DNA of 64,000 nt, from NCBI GenBank assembly GCA_005788175.1, contig SXYX01000008.1:1-64000 (forward strand). Reading direction: 5' to 3'. Source of the DNA: Acidobacteriota bacterium (GTDB lineage Bacteria; Acidobacteriota; Holophagae; Holophagales; Holophagaceae). A program made the translations under genes and the position numbers. Below, in pieces: positions 26,516 through 35,275 of this stretch (position 1 is the stretch's first letter; each line of letters opens with the position of its first letter). The notes under the pieces are model-generated. The model searched no databases. It was not told the DNA's origin and worked only from the letters and a program-made list of their open reading frames with translations.

Positions 26516-26544
26516 ATTATGCATTATTATGCATTATTATGCAA
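26516..26544 (-). promoter_or_regulatory. candidate argR promoter embedded in the ArgR boxes
   Basis: On the minus strand TTGCAT, 17 bases, then CATAAT. Both elements are built from the ATGCA repeats, so ArgR bound there would shut its own promoter. Confidence 0.4.
26520..26543. promoter_or_regulatory. two overlapping ArgR-box-like operators
   Basis: TGCATTATTATGCA occurs twice, offset by 10 bases (26520-26533, 26530-26543). Each is TGCAT-4-ATGCA, the same 5-4-5 inverted layout as the known ARG box (TGAAT-4-ATTCA) with C for A at one position. The 10-base offset puts them on one face of the helix. Position between argR and argD supports the assignment. Confidence 0.7.
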
Positions 26545-26550
26545 GGTTTT

Positions 26551-27681
26551 ATGATCCCATCCTTACTGCCAACTTATTCGCCCTACCCCCTCGCTATGGT
26601 TCGAGGTGAAGGCGATTTAATCATCGATGATCAGGGGCAATCATGGATTGACCTTTACGGTGGCCACTGTGTTTGCTCGACAGGACATAGCCATCCTAAA
26701 GTAGTTGAGGCAATTCACAAACAGTCAAAACAATTAATCTTCTATTCAACTGCAGGCGAACTGAAAATACGCCGGGAGGCTGCAGATAATCTTATTGCAT
26801 TCTCAGGGATGGATACCTTATTCTTTTGCAACTCTGGCGCTGAAGCCAATGAAAATGCTTTAAAACTTTCTTTTGAGATAACGGGGCGAAAGGCATTCGG
26901 AAGTTTTCAGGGAGGTTGGCATGGCCGGACTTTGCTAGCCCTCACCGTTACGGATGATATAAAGATCACTAAAGCTTTTGAGGGTATTTTTCCTGAGCAT
27001 TATCGATTTCCATTCGGAGATATTTCGGCATTAGAATCCATTAATTTTTCAAATTTAGCGTGTGTCATTGTTGAACCTATTCAGAGTATGTCTGGAATTC
27101 GCACAGCCCCTCTAACCTGGTTTTCAGCGTTACGTAAAAAATGTACCGATGCTGGATGTCTTCTTGTCTTTGATGAAATTCAAACGGGCGTGGGGCGCCT
27201 TGGTGTGCCTTACGCTAGTGATTATTTTAAGGTGAAGCCTGATTTCATAACCAGCGCAAAGGGCCTTGCCTCAGGTATTCCCATTGGTGCCCTCCTGATG
27301 ACTGAGGGTATGGCTAAGGATGTCAAATCTCATATGCTCGGGAGTACCTTTGGGGGAGGCCCTATTGCTTGTGCAGCACTGATCGCAACTTTAGATATTA
27401 TTCGTGATGAACGCCTTATGGAGCACGCGAAATCTATGCAATCTTATTTAGTAGATGCACTAAAAAATACTGTTATTGATGAAGTCAAGGGTATCGGACT
27501 TTTGTTAGGTCTCAAAACTTCAAATGCTTCTGATCTAAAAACGTATCTTTTATCTCAGCGGATTCTTATCGGAAGTTCATCCGATCCTAACGTGCTTCGC
27601 CTAATGCCCCCCTTAAATGTTCGAAAAAGTTCATTGGAATATCTCGTCGAACATATCCGAGCTTACGGAAGTATGTCATGA
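26551..27681 (+). CDS. argD: N-acyl-ornithine aminotransferase
   Basis: From ATG 26551 (AAGG at 4 bases) the 376-residue class III PLP aminotransferase begins MIPSLLPTYSPYPLAMVRGEG. It shows FFCNSGAEANENALK, FDEIQTGVGRLG and the PLP lysine in SAKGLASGIPIGAL. The track start upstream runs across the operators and is rejected. It converts N-acyl-glutamate semialdehyde to N-acyl-ornithine. It is the first gene of the operon; its stop overlaps the next start (ATGA). Confidence 0.92.
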   Translation: MIPSLLPTYSPYPLAMVRGEGDLIIDDQGQSWIDLYGGHCVCSTGHSHPKVVEAIHKQSKQLIFYSTAGELKIRREAADNLIAFSGMDTLFFCNSGAEANENALKLSFEITGRKAFGSFQGGWHGRTLLALTVTDDIKITKAFEGIFPEHYRFPFGDISALESINFSNLACVIVEPIQSMSGIRTAPLTWFSALRKKCTDAGCLLVFDEIQTGVGRLGVPYASDYFKVKPDFITSAKGLASGIPIGALLMTEGMAKDVKSHMLGSTFGGGPIACAALIATLDIIRDERLMEHAKSMQSYLVDALKNTVIDEVKGIGLLLGLKTSNASDLKTYLLSQRILIGSSSDPNVLRLMPPLNVRKSSLEYLVEHIRAYGSMS

Positions 27682-28661
27682 GACATTTCACCCATCTTCG
27701 AGACCTGACATTTCATGAGATAGGGTCTATTATGCATCAGGTTGAGGCTTGGAAAGCCCATCCGCCTGATGACATTTTTTCGAATAAAATTTTAGCTATG
27801 GTCTTTTTTAACCCTTCTTTACGAACACGACTCAGTTTTGAAACAGCGATGTTGCGTCACGGGGGACATGCCATTGCCCTTGAGGTCGGCACAGGTTCAT
27901 GGAACTTAGAAACTGAGCCTGGAGTAACTATGAACGGCAACAAACCTGAACATGTTCGCGAAGCCGTACCTGTCATTAGTCGCCTAGCGGACTTAATCGG
28001 AGTTCGATCTTTTTCTTCAGGATTATCTGAAATAGACGATGAACGAGACTCTGTCATTCAGGCTTTCAAATCATTCAGCAGCGTGCCTGTTATTAGCATG
28101 GAAAGTGCTCGTGAACATCCCTGTCAGGGATTAGCAGACATGCTGACCATTCGAGAACATATAAATTCACCGAGACCTAAAGTTTCTTTAGTTTGGGCTC
28201 CACATATCAAACCACTCCCAAGAGCAGTCCCAAATTCTTTTCTTCTTTCTTGTGCAGCTATGGGCTATAACATAACTATTGCAAATCCAATGGGCTACGA
28301 TCTATCTCATTCGGTAATTCAAGAGGCCCAAAACTTAGCCAAACAAACAGGAAGCGATATTCAATTCAGTCATGATCTTGACTCAGCAGTCAAAGATACA
28401 CAGGTTATATATACCAAGGCTTGGGGGCCCTCATCTTCATCAGCTCCCTCCATGAATTCACTTATGTCTTGGGTGACTCATGAAAGACACCTTGAATTGG
28501 CTGACCCCAGAGTGATCTTCATGCATTGTCTACCTGTGAGAAGAAACCTTGAAGTCGATGACTCCGTACTAGATAGTCCTCAGTGTAAGGTCATTGATGA
28601 AGCAGAGAATCGATTTCATATTCAACGTGCACTAATACATTTTCTTTTATCTCATTCTTAA
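27678..28661 (+). CDS. argF': N-acylornithine carbamoyltransferase, N-succinyl type predicted
   Basis: The 327-residue product has the carbamoyl-phosphate loop FFNPSLRTR (43-51) and HCLPVRRN, the signature of N-acetyl/N-succinyl-ornithine transcarbamylases rather than ArgF. In the specificity loop MNGNKPEHVREAVPV, residue 90 is Pro. The published swap between the Xanthomonas enzyme (Glu92, acetyl) and the Bacteroides enzyme (Pro90, succinyl) assigns Pro to N-succinylornithine. It makes N-succinyl-citrulline from carbamoyl phosphate. It is coupled to argD by ATGA. The substrate is inferred, not shown. Confidence 0.88.
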   Translation: MRHFTHLRDLTFHEIGSIMHQVEAWKAHPPDDIFSNKILAMVFFNPSLRTRLSFETAMLRHGGHAIALEVGTGSWNLETEPGVTMNGNKPEHVREAVPVISRLADLIGVRSFSSGLSEIDDERDSVIQAFKSFSSVPVISMESAREHPCQGLADMLTIREHINSPRPKVSLVWAPHIKPLPRAVPNSFLLSCAAMGYNITIANPMGYDLSHSVIQEAQNLAKQTGSDIQFSHDLDSAVKDTQVIYTKAWGPSSSSAPSMNSLMSWVTHERHLELADPRVIFMHCLPVRRNLEVDDSVLDSPQCKVIDEAENRFHIQRALIHFLLSHS

Positions 28662-28669
28662 AGGTTCTT

Positions 28670-29584
28670 ATGTTTGAAAAAAACCCATATCAATTACTCA
28701 AATTATCTGCAGCATACGGGCGGCAGTTTCGGCATAAAATATTTGTCATTAAATTAAGTGGAGAGACTTTAACTGACCCCAAAACCCGTCGAGCGCTATG
28801 TGAACAAATTGCATTACTATGGAGTTTTTCTATCCGGATCATCCTAGTACATGGGGGTGGAATTGAGCTAGATCAAGAATGCCAACGCCTTAATATTCCA
28901 ATATACAAAGTGGCAGGCCGTCGAATTACGAGTCCCGAAGTTCTGCAGACAGCTTTTAGAGTTTTTACCGAAGATGTCCAACCCCTCTTGCTAAAGGAAC
29001 TTGAATTATTAGGGATCTCAGCCGTGGGTTTGACGGGACTGGATGGACAGATGATAGAGGCGCATATACGACCCCCCCTTGCGATTAAAGCTGATGGTGA
29101 TAATGAGGAAAAGATGGTTAATTTTGGATGGGTAGGAGATATTGATCGTGTAAATCCAGAGATTCTTTTTCACCTATTGAGCCAAGATAAAATTCCCGTT
29201 GTCGCCCCTATAACGGGTAACCGTGATGGTGATATGTTCAATACAAATGCAGATACGATCGCATCTGAGATAGCATGTACTGTCCAAGCAGAAAAACTAT
29301 TTTTTCTTCTGTCGGTTCCTGGACTACTTCGAGATGTAAATAATCACTCTTCTTTAATATCTCAAATTGCATTTCACGAATTGGATGCACTGGATAGAGA
29401 GAATATGATCTCCGGGGGTATGCGTCCCAAGATCGAGGCCGTGAAACGAGCATTACAAGGCGGCGTAAAGGCAGCGCACTTGGTTTCAGGAATACTACCG
29501 GATGCTTTATTAATAGAGGTTTTTACTAATGAAGGGAGTGGAACAATGATGCTTGCTCCAGCCAAAGAAAGAGTGTCGTCATGA
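28670..29584 (+). CDS. argB: N-acyl-glutamate kinase
   Basis: The product has the amino-acid-kinase fold: VIKLSGETL near residue 28, VHGGGIELDQECQRL near 62, NTNADTIASEIA and SGGMRPKIEAVKRAL. It phosphorylates the gamma carboxyl of N-acetyl- or, here probably, N-succinyl-glutamate. At 304 residues it has an N-terminal helix extension of the kind seen in arginine-inhibited hexameric kinases. AAGG precedes the ATG. The stop overlaps argE by ATGA. Confidence 0.9.
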   Translation: MFEKNPYQLLKLSAAYGRQFRHKIFVIKLSGETLTDPKTRRALCEQIALLWSFSIRIILVHGGGIELDQECQRLNIPIYKVAGRRITSPEVLQTAFRVFTEDVQPLLLKELELLGISAVGLTGLDGQMIEAHIRPPLAIKADGDNEEKMVNFGWVGDIDRVNPEILFHLLSQDKIPVVAPITGNRDGDMFNTNADTIASEIACTVQAEKLFFLLSVPGLLRDVNNHSSLISQIAFHELDALDRENMISGGMRPKIEAVKRALQGGVKAAHLVSGILPDALLIEVFTNEGSGTMMLAPAKERVSS

Positions 29585-30657
29585 AGCTGTATTCGCAAAT
29601 TTCTCCTGCTGAATTCCTTAAAGCTATTGTTGAAACAAGCAGTATTTCAGGCGATGAGAAATCCTTAGCCAATACTTTAGAGTCCTTCCTGCATGAACAA
29701 GGATTCAATCCAAACCGTATAGGAAATAATATTTGGTTCACTTTGGGATCCATGTCTGGACCTACCCTTTTACTCAACTCGCATATTGATACGGTTCCAC
29801 CGAACGCAAGTTGGATCTCGGATCCTTTTAAGCCCGAATGGAAGGATTCACGATTGATAGGACTAGGAGCCAACGATGCGAAAGGCGCAGTAACGTCGAT
29901 AATTTTTGCTGCTCTGCATCTTAAAAGGGAAAATTTTCAAGCAGGTCGTATTTTAGTCGCTCTATCTTGCGAAGAAGAAACCGGGGGGCAAGGACTTGGA
30001 ACCATAGTATCTCAACTTGGTCGTTTGGATGCAGCGATCGTAGGAGAACCTACTGGCCTTCGTGTTGTCTCATCACAGCGTGGGCTCTTAATTCTTAAAT
30101 GTACCGCACGAGGTATCAGCGGGCATGTCGCTAATGCACAAATGCTAGGTACTGAAAATGCAATCGCCAAGGCATCGAGAGACATTATAAAACTTGAAAA
30201 CTTATCCTTACCATCTCACCCCACCCTAGGTCCTATGAAAGCGCATGTTACCCAAATTCAAGGTGGTCTAAAACGTAATCAAATTCCTGATCAATGTGAA
30301 TTTTATATTGATATTCGTACAAATCCGGAGTCAGATCATAAGGCTCTAACACAACTCATTCAAAATAATCTTGAAAGTGAAGTTTCCGTTCATTCTGATA
30401 GGTATTTACCCAAATGGACCGATTCAAAGCATCCCATAGTAAGAGCTGCTTTAAGAGCAGCAAAAAAAGAAGCGCCTACTAGCTCAGCTACGACATCAGA
30501 CTGGGCTTTTTTACAAAATATACCTGCAGTTAAAGTGGGTCCTGGCGATACCTTTAGAAGCCATCGACCCGATGAGTATCTTTTACTGAGTGAACTCGAG
30601 GAAGGAATCGCTTTTTATAGAGATAGCGTCATACATTTTTTTGAACAGGTATCTTAA
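29581..30657 (+). CDS. argE: M20 family N-acyl-citrulline/ornithine deacylase
   Basis: The 358-residue M20 metallopeptidase-fold enzyme shows NSHIDTVP (His and Asp metal site), GANDAKGAVTS with the bridging Asp, SCEEETGGQG with the catalytic Glu, and VGEPTG. A dimerisation domain fills about 165-275. In an operon with an N-acylornithine carbamoyltransferase, it should remove the acyl group from N-acyl-citrulline to give citrulline. It overlaps neighbours at both ends. Confidence 0.85.
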   Translation: MKLYSQISPAEFLKAIVETSSISGDEKSLANTLESFLHEQGFNPNRIGNNIWFTLGSMSGPTLLLNSHIDTVPPNASWISDPFKPEWKDSRLIGLGANDAKGAVTSIIFAALHLKRENFQAGRILVALSCEEETGGQGLGTIVSQLGRLDAAIVGEPTGLRVVSSQRGLLILKCTARGISGHVANAQMLGTENAIAKASRDIIKLENLSLPSHPTLGPMKAHVTQIQGGLKRNQIPDQCEFYIDIRTNPESDHKALTQLIQNNLESEVSVHSDRYLPKWTDSKHPIVRAALRAAKKEAPTSSATTSDWAFLQNIPAVKVGPGDTFRSHRPDEYLLLSELEEGIAFYRDSVIHFFEQVS

Positions 30658-32012
30658 TGATTCTCAAATCACTGTGGTCTAAAAAAGATCTCCCAACGGA
30701 TGTCGAAATTTCCAATTTCACTATTGGAGATGATCGACAAATCGATCCCATTTTTTTACCTTTTGATTGCTTGGGGACCTCTGCCCATGTTCGACAGCTT
30801 CACCAACTCGGACATTTAACCCGTGGAGAATTAGATACTGTTCTAACATCTTTGAAGGGAATTTTCGATCTATCAACCACAAACGTCATTAATCTCGAGG
30901 GCTATGAGGATGGACATTCTTATCTTGAGTTCCAACTAACAGAAAAATTAGGAGATGTAGGAAAAAAGATCCACTTAGGTCGGTCTCGTAATGATCAAGT
31001 TTTAGTGACCGAAAGATTATGGATGCGTCACGAGATTCTTGAACTGCATCATGATCTTCTCAAACTATGTCAGCAACTGTGTTCTATGTCAGATCGCTAT
31101 AAGTCAATTCTTATGCCGGGTTATACACATCAAAGGAAAGCAATGCCAACTACATTTGGTTTTTGGATAGCCTCATACGCAGAAGCTTTCACAGAAATTT
31201 TATCAGCAGGTAAAGATCTTTATCATCAGCTTAATTTTTCACCCCTGGGTGCAGCAGCAGGCTTTGGAAGTCCGGTTCCATTGGATCGTATTTTGGTATC
31301 TAGATTATTGGGTTTTGATGGAATACAACGTAACGCTTTGAATATTATATCTAGCCGTGGGCGTTACCAACTAGATTGCTTACATTGGATCAATCAGATT
31401 ACAAATATTTTTGAGAAATTTTTTATTGATTTATCTATTTTCTCTCAGGAAGAGTATCAATTTATTTCTCTTCCAAATTCTTTCACAACGGGCAGTAGTA
31501 TCATGCCCCAAAAAAGAAATCCGGATGTTTTAGAATTAGCTAGGGGTCGATGCAGTGAAATTAGAGGCCTTAGAACAACCCTAGAAAATATTTCTGCTAG
31601 TCTCCCATCAAGTTATCATCGTGATAGTCAGTTGCAGAAATTCTACTTAGTTCGTTCATTTCTCTTGATTCAAGCTATTGTGAATATTACTCCTACACTA
31701 ACGGATAATCTTCAAGTTCATGAAGATAAAATGAAAAGTGCTTGTACCCCAGATCTTTTTTCAACCCACGAAGTCTACCAATTAGTCCTCAAAGGACTCC
31801 CATTCAGAGAAGCCTATAAAATTATCGGGGAGCAAATTCTTGCTGGTAGTTTTAAGGCTCAATTAGTCGAGTCCTACTTGCCTAGTCTTCATAGTGACTT
31901 TGAAGAGGAGGGTCGTTTACGTAATAACCAGATTGATGTTCTCGATGTCTGGGGTAAGGAAACCAAAGGAAATCTTAAAAAACTTTTTGCAAAGCTAATG
32001 GAGAGTGCATGA
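30657..32012 (+). CDS. argH: argininosuccinate lyase
   Basis: The 451-residue fumarase-superfamily enzyme has GRSRNDQVLVTERLW, YTHQRKAMPTTFGFW with the catalytic His, and the signature GSSIMPQKRNPD. It splits argininosuccinate to arginine and fumarate. Its start shares one base with the argE stop (TAATG) and its stop overlaps argG (ATGA). Confidence 0.95.
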   Translation: MILKSLWSKKDLPTDVEISNFTIGDDRQIDPIFLPFDCLGTSAHVRQLHQLGHLTRGELDTVLTSLKGIFDLSTTNVINLEGYEDGHSYLEFQLTEKLGDVGKKIHLGRSRNDQVLVTERLWMRHEILELHHDLLKLCQQLCSMSDRYKSILMPGYTHQRKAMPTTFGFWIASYAEAFTEILSAGKDLYHQLNFSPLGAAAGFGSPVPLDRILVSRLLGFDGIQRNALNIISSRGRYQLDCLHWINQITNIFEKFFIDLSIFSQEEYQFISLPNSFTTGSSIMPQKRNPDVLELARGRCSEIRGLRTTLENISASLPSSYHRDSQLQKFYLVRSFLLIQAIVNITPTLTDNLQVHEDKMKSACTPDLFSTHEVYQLVLKGLPFREAYKIIGEQILAGSFKAQLVESYLPSLHSDFEEEGRLRNNQIDVLDVWGKETKGNLKKLFAKLMESA

Positions 32013-33220
32013 GTTCATCAAAAGTATTATTGGCATTCTCAGGTGGTTTAGATACTACTTTTTGTTTAGCGTATCTCCTCGAACAGAATTATGAGGTTCA
32101 TACTGCAACTGTTGATACGGGAGGATTCTCCGCTGATGAAATTAATCGTATTGATGAGTTATCACGATCTCTGGGCGCTAGCTCACATACACTTATCAAC
32201 GGAAAACAACAACTCTTTGAAGATTACTTGAAATTTCTCATCTACGGTAATGTATTGCGTGGCCAAGTTTATCCACTTTCTGTTTCTGCTGAACGCGTAT
32301 GTCAAGCACGCTGTCTAATCGATCTTGCAAAGAAACTTAAAGTAGAGACCCTCGCTCACGGATCAACAGGTTCGGGCAATGATCAGGTTAGATTTGATGT
32401 AGCTTTCCGAACTTTGTATCCACAAGTGAAAATCCTTACACCTATAAGAGATCTTTCTTTAATGCGACATCAGGAAGTTGATTATTTAATTGAGCGAAAT
32501 ATCCATCTACCGACTAGTGCAGGAATTTATTCGATTAATGAAGGGATGTGGGGAACCAGCATTGGCGGTAAGGAGACGTTAACTTCCTGGGATTTTCTTC
32601 CAGATAGTGCATTTCCTAAAGGCGTTATTTCTAGAGAGCAGGCATCCCAAGAGCTTCGTCTTACTTTCCACGAAGGAATACCCACTCGTATTAATCATGA
32701 AGCGATGGATCCTGTCAGATTGATAGAAACTTTAAACACTTTGGGTTCTTCTTTTGGATTGGGTCGAGGGACCCATCTAGGAGAAACCATTTTAGGCATT
32801 AAGGGGCGTATCGGCTTCGAAGCACCTGCAGCTTATCTATTGATTACAGCACATCGTGAGCTTGAAAAACTTGTGTTGAGCGGAAAGCAGCTTTTTTGGA
32901 AGGAGACCTTAGGTAATCTCTATGGTTCCCTCCTTCACGAGGGACACTTCTTAGATCCTTTGGGCCGGGATCTTGAAGCATTTTTAAGTCGCAGCCAAGA
33001 ACGCGTCACAGGAGAGGTTCGCATCAAGATTGAGCCTCTGACTTTCTCTATTCTAGGTTGTCATTCGCCCTATTCCTTAATGGATTCTAAACTCGCTATG
33101 TATGGTGAAAGTAACGCTCTTTGGTCAAGCTCGGATGCTCTAGGATTCACTAAAATATTTGGAGTATCGCAGCGACTATACCATCATGCAGATATAAAAA
33201 ATAATGAGGAATCTTCATGA
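32009..33220 (+). CDS. argG: argininosuccinate synthase (divergent, Bacteroidota-like type)
   Basis: The ATP-pyrophosphatase P-loop LLAFSGGLDTTFCLAYL opens the 403-residue product, followed by ATVDTGGFSADE, YPLSVSAERVCQA, AHGSTGSGNDQVRFD and WGTSIGGKETL. These phrases resemble the Bacteroidota form of the enzyme (from memory) more than the common LAYSGGLDTS/DVGQGEE form. It ligates citrulline and aspartate. ATGA overlap with the next gene. Confidence 0.9.
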   Translation: MSSSKVLLAFSGGLDTTFCLAYLLEQNYEVHTATVDTGGFSADEINRIDELSRSLGASSHTLINGKQQLFEDYLKFLIYGNVLRGQVYPLSVSAERVCQARCLIDLAKKLKVETLAHGSTGSGNDQVRFDVAFRTLYPQVKILTPIRDLSLMRHQEVDYLIERNIHLPTSAGIYSINEGMWGTSIGGKETLTSWDFLPDSAFPKGVISREQASQELRLTFHEGIPTRINHEAMDPVRLIETLNTLGSSFGLGRGTHLGETILGIKGRIGFEAPAAYLLITAHRELEKLVLSGKQLFWKETLGNLYGSLLHEGHFLDPLGRDLEAFLSRSQERVTGEVRIKIEPLTFSILGCHSPYSLMDSKLAMYGESNALWSSSDALGFTKIFGVSQRLYHHADIKNNEESS

Positions 33221-34269
33221 GAATGCACGTGGATAAGATTGGCTCAGTAACTCGTAATTTAAAACTAGGTCGCACCCTGACACTTTCTGACCAGATATTG
33301 ATACAACCAGGCTCTGTTGTAGCCTGCAGAGTTCATGGAGAAAAATCAACATATAATCAACTCGAAGATCCCCATGGTCGACTTGTCACTCTTCATCAAG
33401 GAGATCTTGTCATTGGTGCTTTAGGGCATCGTAATGCACTTCATGGATATGAAGGTGTAATGCCAACTCATCTTAACGTAGGAGACACAATTAATATGTT
33501 GAATATGGGTGGTGTGATGGGACTTTGTCAATCTCACAATCCCGACGTAGGGGCTCCCTTTCAACTAGAAGTTCTAGGTCAGGTGATGCTATTCCCTGAA
33601 TTTCAATCCCGTGTGGGTCAACCTGCGCATATTGCCATGGGGGCTCTTCAACCTCGAGATTTAACCGTAAATTGTCCCATCATCTATATAGCAGGAACCT
33701 GTATGAATGCTGGGAAAACTGCCGCATGTTGCGCTATTATTCGTAATTTTTCTCAACGCGGTCTCAGAATAGGTGGCGTGAAACTCACTGGGGTTTCACT
33801 TCAGCGCGATATTTTAAGCATGCGGGACTATGGAGCATCCGAAATTCTAGATTTCACAGACGCTGGGATTGTCTGTACGTCTAAAGAAACTGCGGCCTCG
33901 ACCGCCAAGACATTATTGACAGCTATGTCTGAGATGGAGGTAGATCTCATCGTTGCTGAAACAGGTGACGGAATTCTAGGTGAGTATGGCGTCCAATCTA
34001 TTCTCAGTGATCCTGCTTTGAAAGAATTAACTTCGGCTTTTATTCTTTGCGCAAATGATCCCGTAGGTGCCCTAGGAGGCTCGGAGACTGTACGAAAAGA
34101 ATTTGGAATTAATGTAGATATCATAGCGGGTCCTGTGACAGATAATCGAGTTGGAGAACGTTTCATAGAATCTTTAGGGCTCCCCGCTCGTAATGCCCGC
34201 AGCAATCCGAAAGCACTTGGCGATCTTGCATTTGATATTTGTTACCCCACAACAACGGTTGGCGTATGA
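33217..34269 (+). CDS. P-loop protein of unknown function inside the arginine operon
   Basis: The 350-residue product has a beta-rich N-terminal domain (about 1-145; GDLVIGALGHRNALHGYEG, HLNVGDTINMLNMGGVMG) and a C-terminal P-loop domain. The C-terminal domain shows IYIAGTCMNAGKTAACCAII (Walker A at 160-168), GGVKLTGVSLQRD, and DLIVAETGDGILGEYG as a likely Walker B/acid region. The P-loop domain recalls dethiobiotin synthetase-like and DUF1611-type proteins; the latter include the D-glutamate N-acetyltransferase DgcN. Both ends overlap argG and argC by ATGA, so it is strictly coupled to arginine synthesis. No signal peptide or membrane segment. A role as the missing glutamate N-acyltransferase, or as a regulator, is inference only. 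Confidence 0.75.
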   Translation: MRMHVDKIGSVTRNLKLGRTLTLSDQILIQPGSVVACRVHGEKSTYNQLEDPHGRLVTLHQGDLVIGALGHRNALHGYEGVMPTHLNVGDTINMLNMGGVMGLCQSHNPDVGAPFQLEVLGQVMLFPEFQSRVGQPAHIAMGALQPRDLTVNCPIIYIAGTCMNAGKTAACCAIIRNFSQRGLRIGGVKLTGVSLQRDILSMRDYGASEILDFTDAGIVCTSKETAASTAKTLLTAMSEMEVDLIVAETGDGILGEYGVQSILSDPALKELTSAFILCANDPVGALGGSETVRKEFGINVDIIAGPVTDNRVGERFIESLGLPARNARSNPKALGDLAFDICYPTTTVGV

Positions 34270-35255
34270 AAGCAATCATTCTAGGGGCTTCGGGGTACGG
34301 CGGTGGCGAATTATTTAGATGGCTACTTCAACACCCCAAAATTGAATCTATTGAAGGTACTTCAAGATCAAATGCAGGAAAAACAATCTCTTCTGTACAC
34401 CCAAATCTTTTAGGAATTGCAGAAGGAGATTTTCTAGAAAGTATTGATTGGACTAAGTATGTACATGAAGAAAAATTGATAGTCTTCGCATGTATGCCTC
34501 ATGGCGAATTCAAGGATCAATACTATCTTCTTGAAAACGAGTGGGGAAAGCTGGGTTTATCAGAACGTATTCTTTTAATTGATTTATCAGATGACTTTAG
34601 AGTAGATTCGCATTTCGTTTATGGCCTCTCTGAAATTAATAAAGATCAAATCAAAGGATCGCGTCGTATTTCTAACCCAGGTTGTTTTGCCACGGCTCTC
34701 CAACTAGGAATTCTGCCACTAGCTCCTTATCGACCTGAACATATTTTTATAAGTGCTATTACAGGATCGAGTGGTTCGGGGTACTCTGCTAGCTCAACTA
34801 CGCACCATCCAACTAGATCAAATGATTTTAGAGCTTACAAAATGCTATCGCACCAACATGAGGCAGAAATTCTTAATAGTTGTAGTCAGAAAGACTGGAA
34901 CCCAATTTTATCATTTGTACCTCAATCCTCGTCATTAGTTCGTGGCATATTTGCCACAATACAACTAACCCAAAATGAATCTATGAAGGCATCTGATATT
35001 CCTATGGTTTTTAAGGATTTTTATAGAAATACATTTTTTGTCCGATGGGTGAATGGAACGCCCCGTGTACTAAGCACAGTCGGGTCTAATTTTGCTGATG
35101 TCCATGTCATGGTACAAAATGATAAGGTACTAGTCATGGTAGCTCTTGATAATCTAGGTAAAGGCATGGCCTCCCAAGCGATTCAAAACATGAATCTCGC
35201 CTTGGGATTCCCAGAATGGACAGGTCTTCGTCAAGCCGGGCCCTACCCTCTTTAA
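34266..35255 (+). CDS. argC: N-acyl-gamma-glutamyl-phosphate reductase
   Basis: The 329-residue product starts MKAIILGASGYGGGELFRWL (NADP-binding). It contains TSRSNAGKTISSVHPNL and the active-site ISNPGCFATALQLGILPL with Cys140, then SSGYSASSTTHHPTRSND. The track start nine codons upstream is rejected, since ATG 34266 overlaps the previous stop as ATGA and matches family starts. It reduces the acyl-phosphate made by ArgB. Confidence 0.92.
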   Translation: MKAIILGASGYGGGELFRWLLQHPKIESIEGTSRSNAGKTISSVHPNLLGIAEGDFLESIDWTKYVHEEKLIVFACMPHGEFKDQYYLLENEWGKLGLSERILLIDLSDDFRVDSHFVYGLSEINKDQIKGSRRISNPGCFATALQLGILPLAPYRPEHIFISAITGSSGSGYSASSTTHHPTRSNDFRAYKMLSHQHEAEILNSCSQKDWNPILSFVPQSSSLVRGIFATIQLTQNESMKASDIPMVFKDFYRNTFFVRWVNGTPRVLSTVGSNFADVHVMVQNDKVLVMVALDNLGKGMASQAIQNMNLALGFPEWTGLRQAGPYPL

Positions 35256-35275
35256 TATTTTAATTTGGAGATGTT

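Noticed and set aside
26519-26543. Tandem ATGCATTATT repeat as a microsatellite or CRISPR-like repeat
   Set aside because: Only two and a half units; the 5-4-5 inverted layout and the argR/argD position fit an operator much better.
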